This document shows positions 43,305 to 54,208 of a stretch of 64,000 nt of DNA, in pieces. Location: positions 8,956,698 through 9,020,697 of the forward strand of contig OZ037765.1 in NCBI GenBank assembly GCA_964035545.1. The letters run 5' to 3'. Numbering within the stretch: the first letter of the stretch is position 1; each line of letters opens with the position of its first letter. Below the pieces are notes generated by a model. It did not search any database. It saw only the letters and a list, made by a program, of their open reading frames with translations, and was not told where the DNA came from. The stretch is from Bugula neritina. Its lineage: Eukaryota > Bryozoa > Gymnolaemata > Cheilostomatida > Bugulidae. Position numbers and translations under genes: made by a program.

Positions 43305-44537
43305 CTATCTTGGGTCTAATGAGAAATGTTCAGAAGTTTTCTGCAAGTGTAAAAGAGTTCGTTTTACTGCTGTTGACCACTCACATGAGTCATAGTGTAA
43401 GTTGTGGGCTTCGCAAAGTTTACGCACAAATTCAGTGGCCTGTCGAAAGTTATGCCGAGGCATACGAGGATACAAATGATGTACCAAGTGAAAATTTAGA
43501 CCACCATGAAACCAGTCCATCCACCATGGGGTGAGAATGTCAATGTTGCTTTCAACTTGCATCTGAAACCACCCTTTAGTAGTTTCTATATCTTCCACAA
43601 AGTGAAACTGCTTCGAGTAATGGCTAATGAGTAATTGGATGTGCAAAATACCTTGAAGAAATGCAGCAATTAAGTAAAACAATAACCTCTCTTTCCAGTT
43701 GGATAGTTGAAACAGTAATGATGCAGTCCAGATTAGATGCAAAGAAAAAGCAACAAGTTGCTTAGGGTCTCTCTCACTTTTCATAGAATCAATCATGATG
43801 CCTATTCTGCCCAAAATTATGCAAATTGGCAAGAAGGTTATGTGCTGAACCTTAATACACCAATATTTAATCTTGGATTGATAGAATGGGTATAACTTCC
43901 AGTTTTGCACCCAAACTGGTTCTCTCATCTGTGGATCAAAGAAATTAGTCTCATAATGAACACAGGCAGTCAATGCATGATGAACAAAATGATTATGCCT
44001 CCACCATGAGCTGCTAACTCCAAAGCACATTGTCGCAAAAAATACTCCAATCCAAGAATCCAAATTTCGATTACGTGTCAACTGGTTATGTTCAGCATCG
44101 TGCATAAAGAATCCACATTGCTGCCAGAAAGCAGCAAGTGCTATTGCTCCAAATAGGCGATACGGTGATTCAACCCAACAAACGAGCCCCATGCATGTGC
44201 CAAGCATACAAAAGGTTACTATTAACTTCCGGCAATACCAGTAATAATCCGTTTTAAAGTAGCCTTGTCGCTCAAACCATTCACCAAGATTAGCAAAAGC
44301 TTCATTAATGGCATCCAATTCATGATTTACTTGCACTTTGGCTACAGGCTTTCGATGTTTTAAAATAATTGGTTTATGGAAAGCCTGAAAAACTGCAGAA
44401 GCATCTTTTCCAACAAACCTGTTGATAGTTCCACCAGGGTGGTAGTCAATAAAATTTGTGATGTCATACCAATTCCCATCAACAGCTATTAGCTTCTTTT
44501 CCGTAATTCCAGATTCACATAGACCCTTATCACCCAT
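43305..44537 (-). CDS. Cytochrome b5-fused fatty acid desaturase, paralog 2
   Basis: This is a second single-exon desaturase, 410 aa, in tandem orientation with paralog 1. HPGG is at 33-36. The boxes are HDAEH (146-150), HFVHH (183-187) and HLVHH (350-354). The strings LAAFWQQCGFFMHD, QVESNIDI, DWFHGGLNFHLVHHLYPRMP and SEHFSLDP are shared with paralog 1, and the rest aligns almost without gaps. The N-terminal extension before the b5 domain is shorter and differs. As in paralog 1, Q is replaced by H in the third box, so the change predates the duplication. The reading frame starts at an unambiguous ATG with the context GAAATGG. Substrate and regiochemistry cannot be read from sequence. Confidence 0.92.
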   Translation of the reverse strand: MGDKGLCESGITEKKLIAVDGNWYDITNFIDYHPGGTINRFVGKDASAVFQAFHKPIILKHRKPVAKVQVNHELDAINEAFANLGEWFERQGYFKTDYYWYCRKLIVTFCMLGTCMGLVCWVESPYRLFGAIALAAFWQQCGFFMHDAEHNQLTRNRNLDSWIGVFFATMCFGVSSSWWRHNHFVHHALTACVHYETNFFDPQMREPVWVQNWKLYPFYQSKIKYWCIKVQHITFLPICIILGRIGIMIDSMKSERDPKQLVAFSLHLIWTASLLFQLSNWKERLLFYLIAAFLQGILHIQLLISHYSKQFHFVEDIETTKGWFQMQVESNIDILTPWWMDWFHGGLNFHLVHHLYPRMPRHNFRQATEFVRKLCEAHNLHYDSCEWSTAVKRTLLHLQKTSEHFSLDPR

Positions 44538-46985
44538 TTCAGTGATTTGAAAGACACTTTATTTGTATATTCAAAATTCATGCATTTACCTTGCACGCTG
44601 AGTGTGAAAAATGAAGAGTGGTAGCAATGCATGTGTGTAACAGAAGCTGTAGCCTGTGATACCATTATTTTTAGTTGTACTAATATTTCATGATGATTAT
44701 ATAGGTCAAATACAAAGTACATACAGCTTAGTATTACAAGTAATCAAGCCAACATTAATCATAATGGCAGCAACAGTTTATACAGACAGTATAATCTTTT
44801 AACCTGTCATGGAAATTACTATTGGTCTAATAGTGGTTTGTTAGTAGCAGTGGTTAAGATGAACTCACTGACAAGGTTGCACTTTGAATAGACCATGTAA
44901 GGACATTATGGGGCAAAACTTAAATTTTACCATGAAATGCAAACTTACATAATGAAAAATAATATAACTTTCTCAAATACAAAACAACAACAATTAATCC
45001 CTTGTTTAAAAGTTCCTTGCACTTTTAGCTTCTTCAAAAATAGTCAGAAATCAAAACCTAGTTTGTAGTAGATCAAAACCACTATGCTAGGTCAAAGTTT
45101 TTTTCATAATGAGTTCCAAAAAGATTTATTTTTCTATAAATTAATTTATATGCAATATTAGGCAGTTGACAGCTTTATGATGAAAGCTAATCAAGAAATG
45201 CAAACAAATTTACCAAAATACATATTGCTGCAACTCAATTTTATTTTTGCAAGCTATGTAGTAAATGCATTATTTAAAATATTTTATTTGGTAACAAATA
45301 ACTGATAGCTACCGAGACTGTTTTCAAAATTAATTTTTTTGAATAAATGGGTACAAAAACAAACAAACTTTGAAATGTGTTCATTTTTTGTGTTTACTAT
45401 ATGCACACATGTGCATTAAAAGTTTTGAAACACTTTAAAACTGGAAATCAATTACAAAACATCTACAAAAATCTCTTTTTACTATAATGTGCTGTAAAAG
45501 TGCACATATGAAAATTGTTTGAAGGTAGCATGGAGATGGAAAACCAAAACATACAAATATGTATGTGCATATTTTACAAGTTTTGTGGGCTTGAACATGC
45601 TTAATATAAAGTAATCAAAAATGTGGTTTAATTTTGTTAGTAGAAAATATAAGTTTTAAGTATACGCAAGAAAGTCATTGAGCAATATTACAACCTTACA
45701 TCTGTATAAGCTCAAAAAATGCTACAATAAATCATAAAGTAAAGCAGAGCCATGTCAGTTAAATAGCCACTGTGCTATACCGCGATACGCTAAAAAGTTG
45801 CATTTGTTCACACTCTATAAAGGTTAATGCAGTTAAATATTATTTCTGAAAGCAATAGGAATGGGCCGTCATAAATCATTCACTTTGCTTATGCTTTGCA
45901 ACTAAATGCAAGCAAAACCAAACGCACCATAACCACACTAACTTTCACTCAAGCGTATTTGGTCCTAATAGGAACAGATATAACTTTGCTACAAAGAGCA
46001 GAAAAAAATTATTTTGTTCTAAACTTTCTATTTAAATTAGGTATTTTTATTGTGCAATACTTGTGCTTAATAAAACTTCGAATTTTTTCATTAAAAGTGC
46101 TTGGTCAACTTCCAACCAAACATCTTCCCACATTCTTTATTTTCTCTTTAGCCAGAATATAAGGCAAAATTTGCCCACAAAGTAGATCAAGATGCTTAGT
46201 AATAATAACCATATAATATAACGATAAAAGTAGGACTTGCATTATCTAACTACTATAGGCTATATTATTGTTTGAGCTAAATTTCAAATAGAAGTGCCGA
46301 TTAAATTTACGCACCACTTTAATTTAAACTCTGCTTACTTCCAAAATTGCCTCAGTCCTAGCTTGTAGTGTTGACTTTTTGATTACTTCCAACTTCTATT
46401 GCTTTAAAATCAGATAACAATTGATTGATAATGCCCAGTCACAGGATTTTTGAAGGTGAAAATATTATTTCCAAGTCTTACTACACTAACAAAAAATATG
46501 AAGATGGTGTATAGTTACCATACTTACATGTTGCAGCAAAGCGAACATTGGCTCACAATAGCTATTTGTATTATATAGAAAAAAGAGCTTACAGACACAT
46601 TCTATTATAAGAGAGGTGGCTGGTTATTTATTAAATGTGCGCTCATATATTTAAATCGTATCATTGCATACATTTTTATTAAATAAATGTATTATATAGA
46701 TCTATAATAAACAGATAGAAAATATTAATGATAGTGAGCCCTTCAATATTTTACAAGTCAGCAACTTTTTAAATTATCAGTTCTATTGGCCAAATTTAAA
46801 ACACGGTTAGTATTATTTTGCAAGTTGTCAGAGCTAGACCAGTTTTGTGAAACCTTAATGCAACACTTTTAGATTAATTTATTATTGAGAAGGTCAGAAA
46901 TACATGGTTGTACCAAGTCAGACCATAGTTTTAAAATTATAAATATTAACTATAACTACAATTCAAATAATTGTTGTATTCATAG

Positions 46986-47106
46986 ACAGTATATTTATGA
47001 TCACCAACAGTCAGCATTCAATGAAAGTGATATATTATTGGCTGAATATGTGAATACAGAGACGAACCAAATGCATTTGACGAGACAGCAAGCATTGAAT
47101 GTTTGA
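46986..47106 (+). other. Candidate terminal exon of unknown gene
   Basis: An acceptor-like TTGTTGTATTCATAG is followed by an open frame of 39 codons ending NQMHLTRQQALNV and TGA, with AATAAA 79 bp later (47185-47190). The residue mix is protein-like, but no partner exon is visible and I do not recognise it. Chance remains likely. Confidence 0.22.
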
Positions 47107-49239
47107 TGTGGACTGTTATAGTCTGTAAATAGCTCTTTACTATTTTCATCATTAGTATTTTTTCATACTTTTTATTTCCATATAAATAAAAGTCTCAAAC
47201 TTTGTGAGAACTCCTGATGGGTTTATAGCTTTCTTGGCACAATATTGACCCTGCTGAAACTATATACACAGCTTACTATGGCTAACTATATTGTAGTAGT
47301 TTTGCTGAAGTCATGCACTCAAAAAATGCTAAAAAGTTTGGTATATGAGAGTATTGAGCAAGGCTTGGGATCTTAACTACAACTAAAATCAATTAGTACC
47401 CGTAATATAGATTGCCAAGTTGCTATGTATTTGTGTGGTTAAAGTTGATAGTGCAAAGCTGCAAAATGTTAATTAGGAATATTATATGGTTGTTTTGATG
47501 AAAACAAATTTCTTCAGCTAAAAGATGCACACTCCTAACATAACAGGCTTTGCAAATAAATAACGTAAAACTCCCAGGTATATACAGACTAAAGATAACT
47601 CACCATTATAACTCATAAGATTTTGCAAACTCAACTACAAAAGCATGTTTTAAAAAAATTAGTTATGTGACTTTTGCTAAATTATGCATTATTTTTAATA
47701 TCTTAAATTTTCGAACATTAAGTTCGTTTTTTCAAAATTATTATTTAAATGTTTTTAAACTGTAATTGAAAACTGTATATCTGTAAATAAAGCTTAGAAA
47801 AATTCAACCCAACATAAAAGTTGTTGATTCATAGAAAAGAATAGAACTTGTGGCTTTTCATTGATGTAATGTAAATGAGTTAGTTGTCAGGCAGTCGGGC
47901 AATGACACTAGAACTTGCACTCGAAATTGGTCTGTTGATAGATGCAACTGATTGACACATTCATGATAAAATAGGCCATAAGGCTATCAATTAGCACCAG
48001 TATTCTAAACCCATTGTACTGAATGAAATGTTGCCATGGCCACTGCAATGTAATGTGCTGTGCTTCTAGCAACAATCAACTAACATTCAGTCCTGACCTA
48101 TAAACTTTCATCTTGGTGCTTGCATTTGCTTTATACATTTAAATATTAAAAAGAAAAACCTGATTTTAATACCACCAAAAAATTCTTATTAACTAACACG
48201 GTTTATAAAGCACACTGCTGCCTAGGCTAATGACTAATTTGATATGATGGCAAAGAGACATAAAAAAAAAAATTTTTAATTTGTTTTGATATCATATCAA
48301 TACACTTGTTCTAGTAAACTGCTTCATAGAAATGAAATTGTTGAGTCAATATTTTAAGGGTCTAAATAATATGAGTCAAACTAATTTGCTGTTCAAAGCT
48401 TTTGAATCAAAGCAAAACCCAAATGCATTTGTTGTATTATTAACTTGTCTAAATTTTCTGGCTGCAATACTGGATTATGTGGTTATTGTAGACATAATTA
48501 TATGTTGAATGAACAAAAATTCAGCATTATTTAGATAAACTGATGTCTGGGCGATTAGTCACAAATATTACAGGGTTTGCTGGCATTTAGAAACCTCATA
48601 TATTTTGTAATGTTGTTTAATATTACCAGCTATAACATACTAGCTATAGTAGAGTTATCCATAAACTATACCCTGAAGTCATATATGGCTTTTTTAGTGA
48701 TTGCAAACTGCACATTCACATTAGTTATATCTATATCACTGTAACCCATGCACTACTTGTAATTTTCTGTGCAGGTTATTTAAAAAAGAAGTTGCACAAG
48801 ATAGTGATAACCAACAAATAAACGGTAGGGAATAAGGTATGCACTCATATCCACTATATGTAGCTGCTGTTGAGCAAGTATAAAACTACCAATAATTAAA
48901 AAAATAACTACGATTATAGTAGAATACAATACAATTTAGTAAATTATGACATAGATGCAAAAAATGCTGCTTTTCAGCCAATTCCAAGCTTTAGAGAATA
49001 ACTGCAAAAACAGAAATTGTCCGCCCACTAAATAATGCTCACCTAGGAAAATAATGCTTTTCCTAGCATCACCAATCATTGGTGGTGCTAAAAAGAGCAT
49101 CCACTTCCAGTAATAATTTATCACCAGTCACATACGAATAATATTAATATGAGTATGTCCTTAGCCTGCTTTAAAAAACCTTTTCACTGGGGTTCATCAC
49201 AGGAATGGTGATTCTAATTATAAATTTGGGTGAGTTTTT

Positions 49240-49350
49240 ACTACTATTGGTGTTACTAATAGTATTACTAATAGTTATATACTAATAATAATAATAATAA
49301 TATAACATTGATATCAATTATTAGTATTACTGGTAGTGATACTGATAATG
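49240..49350. repeat. Small ATTACT/AATAGT array
   Basis: TATTGGTGTTACTAATAGTA and TATTAGTATTACTGGTAGTG words with an ATAATAATAATA run between them. It is another copy of the hexamer family. Confidence 0.6.
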
Positions 49351-49353
49351 ATT

Positions 49354-51995
49354 AGGAGTAACGGGAGGGGGGGTACAACAGTCATAGGGGTACAAAAAGT
49401 CGGTCAAATTGTGAGAGAACTTATTGACTTGAAGTTATGATTTGTTTTTAATAAAAAGATATTGACTTAATTATTCAGCCATTTTAGTTTCAACACTTGC
49501 GGAGCATACATGTTGAAGAAGCGAGTCAAAAACTGTTTTTACCTTTTTTTTTATAAATTTTTTCAAGATGTCATTAAAGCTTTATAACTTTTTACACACA
49601 AAGGTAACAAACTTAGTTTTTTAATGATAATGTTGTCATTGCTTGTCTCTACATTGCTTAACTAGTAGAGGTAATGGGGGGGAGGGGGCACAACCGGCCG
49701 AATTTTGCATTTGTTGCTCCCATTCATCTGTTTTTCAAGTTACTAGTTCAATAATCTGTAGTCTTAACGCTGCATCTGTTGTCTATTACAGGTACCAGTT
49801 TGTTGTTTCCATCTCTCTCACAACTTTCAGAATAATGAAATTTTCATGATGAAAAAATTGGCCCATTGTGCCCCGGTACCGGGGTACAATGGGCCACTAG
49901 GTGGGACACAACAAATATATTGAAACTTTGCGTATTTTGTTACATCTGATCTTTATTTATTTAATATTACAAATAAATAAAGATACTTTTTCAGATCTAC
50001 AGCAAAATTCATGTTTTAGCTGAACAGTTTGTGCCACTATGGATAGGAGAGAAAGGCAAAATCAAACGCACATCACTCGGTTCTACAGTGCCATTATCGT
50101 TACTGTTTAGAACTAAAAATATTCTTTTATTTTCACTTCAGAAGAACTTGTATCCAAAAAAAACTTTAGTAACATGTACTACAAAATTCTGAGTAGACTT
50201 TTTTCTATGAACTGTAGCTAAGGTGCATGGCTGAGGTTTGTGACTGGAGTACGGAAGGGAAGGGGGGAGCAAATGGGCAAATCACAATTTATTTTAGTCA
50301 AATACATGTATATTCCCTCAATGGTGTAATATATTATAATGAATATCATGACTATCTCATAGTAGCAACAGCAGAGTGTTTTGTATTATGTATAAAATGG
50401 CAAAGCTTTAACCTCACCAAATGTATATATTTGGGGAGCTTCAACTTGTAGTTTTTTAGTCTTACCATGTCTTTGATATTTTACAAAAAGGTCAGAAATA
50501 GCTATATCTATAGATTTTAGTAACATTTCAACCAACTTTTTGGGCAAACAAACTAATAACAATGATCAGGGTGCAATAATCAAGTGGCCCATTGTGCCCC
50601 GTGTGGCCAAATTGAAAATAAATGTGCCTCAAAGAAAATTTATTTTAGAGTTCGCTTTTATACTAGTTAAGCAATGTAGAGACAAGCAATGGCAACAATA
50701 TTAGTAAAATAATATAGGGTTCTTGCCTTTGAGTGTAAAAAGTTATAAAGCTTTAACGACATCCTAAAAAATTTACAAAAAGTAGGTAAAAACAGTTTTT
50801 TACTCGCCTTTTCAACACGTATGTTCCGCAAGTGTTGAAACTACAAAGGCTGAATAATTATGTCAATATTTTTTTATGAAAAAAAATCACAACTCTAAGT
50901 CAATAAGCTCTCTCACAATTTGGCCGGCTTTTTGTATCCCTATGACCGTTGTGCCCCCCCCCCCCCCCCCGTTACCCCTATAATAGCAAATTCTAAAATA
51001 AATTTTCCTTGAGCCACATTTATTTTCGACTTGACCACACGGGGCTCAATGGGCCGCGCTGATCGGGGCACAATAAGCCACCTGACCATTGCACCCTAAT
51101 CACTGTGATAAGTAGTTTGTTTGCCTAAAAAAAATTAGTTGAAATGCTAATAAAATCTATAGATATAACCATTTCTGACGGTTTTGTAAAATATCAAAAA
51201 CAGCATGGTAAGACTACCAAACTACAAGGTTAAGCTGCCTTAATATATACATCTGGTGAGGTTATAACTTTGCCATTTTATACATGTATCATACAAAGCA
51301 CTCTGCTGTTGTTACTAATGGATAGTTACGATGTTCATTAGCCTAACATTATATTATTGAGAGAATATACTTGTATTTGACTAAAATAAATTACGATTTG
51401 CTCATTTCCTCTCCTCTCCCCCCCCCCCTCCACACCCCAGCCACAAACTTTAGCTACCTTATCTACAGTTCATAGAAAAAAGTCCACCTGGAAGTTTGTA
51501 GCACATGTTACTAAAGATTTTTCTGATGAAAGTTCCTGTGAAGGGGAAATAGAAAACACATTTTTAGTTTTAAGCAGTAATGAGTGGTGTGCGTTTGATT
51601 TTGCCTCCTGCTGCTCGCTGTGGTGGCACAAACTAAAACTGTACAGCTAAAACATGATTTTCGCTGTAGATCTGAAAGAGTATTTTTATTTACTAGTGTA
51701 TAATAAATAAATAAATATCAGATGCAACCAAATCAGCAAAGTTTCAATATATTTGGTGTGTCCCACCCAGTGGCCCATTGTACCCGGTACCAGGGCACAG
51801 AGGGCCAGTTCTTCGTCATGAAAATTTTATTATTCTGAAGGTTGTGAAAGAGACAGAAACAACAAACTGATACCTATGATAGACAACTGGTGTAGCATTT
51901 AGACTAGAGATTATTGAACTAGTAACTTGAAACACGGACGAATGAGAGCAAAAAATTCAAAATTCAGCCCATTGTGCCCCCCCCCCCCACCCTTA
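49354..51995. mobile_element. Composite repeat of interleaved inverted copies (A-B-A'-B')
   Basis: Two different sequences each occur twice in opposite orientation. A (about 49354-49660) matches the complement of about 50655-50975. B (about 49664-50645) matches the complement of about 50985-51995. The copies differ by substitutions and small gaps. G- or C-runs mark the junctions: TAACGGGAGGGGGGG at the left end, 17 C at 50954-50970, C-runs at 51417-51428 and 51976-51989. A motif GGGGCACAATGGGCC recurs in many variants, including a 38-bp near-palindrome at 49859-49896. No frame encodes a transposase. The likeliest reading is a foldback-type non-autonomous element (B-A'-B') next to a partial copy (A). 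Confidence 0.72.
49859..49896. repeat. Near-perfect 38-bp palindrome
   Basis: The left half TGGCCCATTGTGCCCCGGT faces ACCGGGGTACAATGGGCCA. Of 19 pairs only one is not Watson-Crick (G49870 opposite T49885). A decayed counterpart lies at about 51770-51807 in the inverted copy. Confidence 0.95.
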
Positions 51996-52673
51996 CAAAA
52001 GAGCATTCAATTTCGCTACCCGAACACAGAACAGGACAAAGCGGAGATAGGTGATGGGTGAGAAAAATTCAATTTCAAAATAAAACGAAACACTAATTAT
52101 TAAATTTATTTAGGCTAACAGCAATATTACATTTTTACACATGTAGTAAAAATTACTTACACAATTACACTGTATGTCACTGTTACAGAGCCTGGCAAAG
52201 TGGCTTTCCTAGCACAAACGTGACTGTGGCATAAACTTGAAGCTGGCTCTTGCGCGGTCTGCTCGAAGTTATAGTCCTGCGCAGTGAACAAAATCTTCGT
52301 GATCCGCAGTGAGTTAAAGCTATATCTCAATGATGACCCCACTGTTTATTTCAATCAATTACGCCCGCTTGATTGTGAAAATGAGTCGTGGTTATCGGAC
52401 TAAGTACTAGAGATGGCGGGAATATGTCTATGGCTCGCGGCATAAGCATTGTGATTGTTCTCATTCGTTCGCTGTACCAACGAACCTCAGGGTAGGTAAG
52501 CTGCGTTGGTTAAACTAAACACATTCATATTGCCATTGTGATTGTGGTTGCATGTAAAATCCAAAGATTAAAATATAAGTATTTGCTACCAGGTAAGATA
52601 AATTTCCGAGACTTATCACTTATCAGTAAGACTAAGTGTAACTAGTTCACTAACTAGTAACTACTACTACCAG

Positions 52674-52728
<55 letters not shown>

Positions 52729-54208
52729 GTACTACTACTACTAGTAGTAGTAGTAGTAGTAATACTACTAGTAATACCTGATTCAATCAGTAATTGTAAA
52801 TGTAACACTATCACTATGACTAACGTCTAGCACTAGGCCTAACGGCTAACAGTAACACTAACAGTTAGTAAAACTATCACTATGAGTATGATTGTCCTAG
52901 TAACGCTTAGTCTTACTCTTAGTCGTACAGTTTCAGTTTGAGTTACTCTTGGTCTTACTAATACTAAGCCCTAAGGCTAAGGCCTTCTTAGTCTTACTCT
53001 TATACTTATAGTTACAGTAACTTGTAAGTCAAAGTGAAAGTGTAACAAAAATTGAGTATCATTATGATTGTCATCTATCAGTAAGTGTAACACTAACTAC
53101 CAGTAACTATAATTAAATCAAAATGTAAGGCTAAACGAGTCTGACTATGAGTATCAGTATGAGTATGAGTATCACCAACTGACAATGCCGATGAGTATGA
53201 CTGAATGAGTATGACTATTACTATTAGTATTAGTATTAGCATTGGCTATGCTAGTATCAGTACGTATGAGTATGTCTATGATGCCCCCTAGGCCCTATGT
53301 TAATGTATAAGTTGCTAGGAGTATGAGTATCAGTATGACTATGAGTATGATAAATATCAATCATTACATTTACTGTTTAGTTTCACCATAGCAGTTACTA
53401 TTCTAGTTTAGTTTAGTTTTATATTACGATTATTATAATTTATTTGTGTTTATTGATTATCATTATGATTATGATTATGATTATGATCACTTTCAGGATG
53501 AGTATCACTACGAGTATAACTATGACTCTGAGTATCAGTATCACTGACTAGGTGACTTAAACTATTAGTATGAGTATTTATTGCTATTTGCTATTAGAAT
53601 AGTAGTACATACTAGTAGTATTACTAGTATAATAAATATAATAATTATTAATTCACTTTTAGTAATAGTGTAGGGGTTACTATCGTTACGTACACAAAAT
53701 TAATAACAAATTAGTCCACTGGATAATCACTTATATGATACTAGTTTTACTTATGTTTTTGCATCCCAGCATGTATTTATCACACTTCTCATGTAACCTA
53801 TTGATCAATGTTTTATATTAATCTTTTATTTATTGTGATAAGTGTGTTAATATTTATTTTTGTATAATCATTCAACACGCTACTATTTTTTGCTTTTATT
53901 TTGACCAAGGTTTGATATTAATCATAATGAAGAGTGCAAGTTACTTGTGAACAGTACTGTGTGACTCATGGAATAAATAATGACTAAATATCAAAAATAT
54001 ATGTATTTTACTTAATTTATATTAAATTTGATGTGTATGAAACAACTTATTTGATGTGTACAAAGCGACATGAAAAGTGGGTACACAATATGAATATGAA
54101 GTATTGGATGCTACAACTTCAAATATATACTACTATCAAACTCATCTTATTCAATGCCATGTTGTCAGTGCTACTTTTTTATTACAGTGTTGGCCTATCA
54201 GTATCATC
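51996..54208. other. Spacer with repeat array upstream of CDT1
   Basis: The part 52000-52600 has higher GC than its surroundings, with no gene visible. 52610-53680 is the array listed separately. 53690-54208 is AT-rich and leads to the CDT1 start. Confidence 0.4.
52610..53680. repeat. Mixed ACT/AGT and GAGTAT degenerate array
   Basis: A (CTA)n run of about 70 bp (52680-52745) is followed directly by its complement (TAG)n. The array continues as CACTAACAGTAA, TCTTACTCTTAG and GAGTATGAGTATCAGTATGA words. Period 6 dominates in the right half. Confidence 0.8.

Larger units (their letters stand above)
44538..49353. other. Gene-poor spacer left of the inverted-repeat element
   Basis: AT-rich sequence with no recognisable gene except a weak candidate terminal exon at 46986-47106. 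A small ATTACTAATAGT array sits at about 49240-49350, right against the element that begins at 49354. Confidence 0.45.

Noticed and set aside
43310-43534. Plus-strand frame across the desaturase 2 C-terminus
   Set aside because: It is the antisense of a well-supported conserved coding exon.
49643-49849. Coding frame within the A-B-A'-B' element
   Set aside because: It is not preserved in the inverted copy, which has several indels and stops, and shows no transposase motif.
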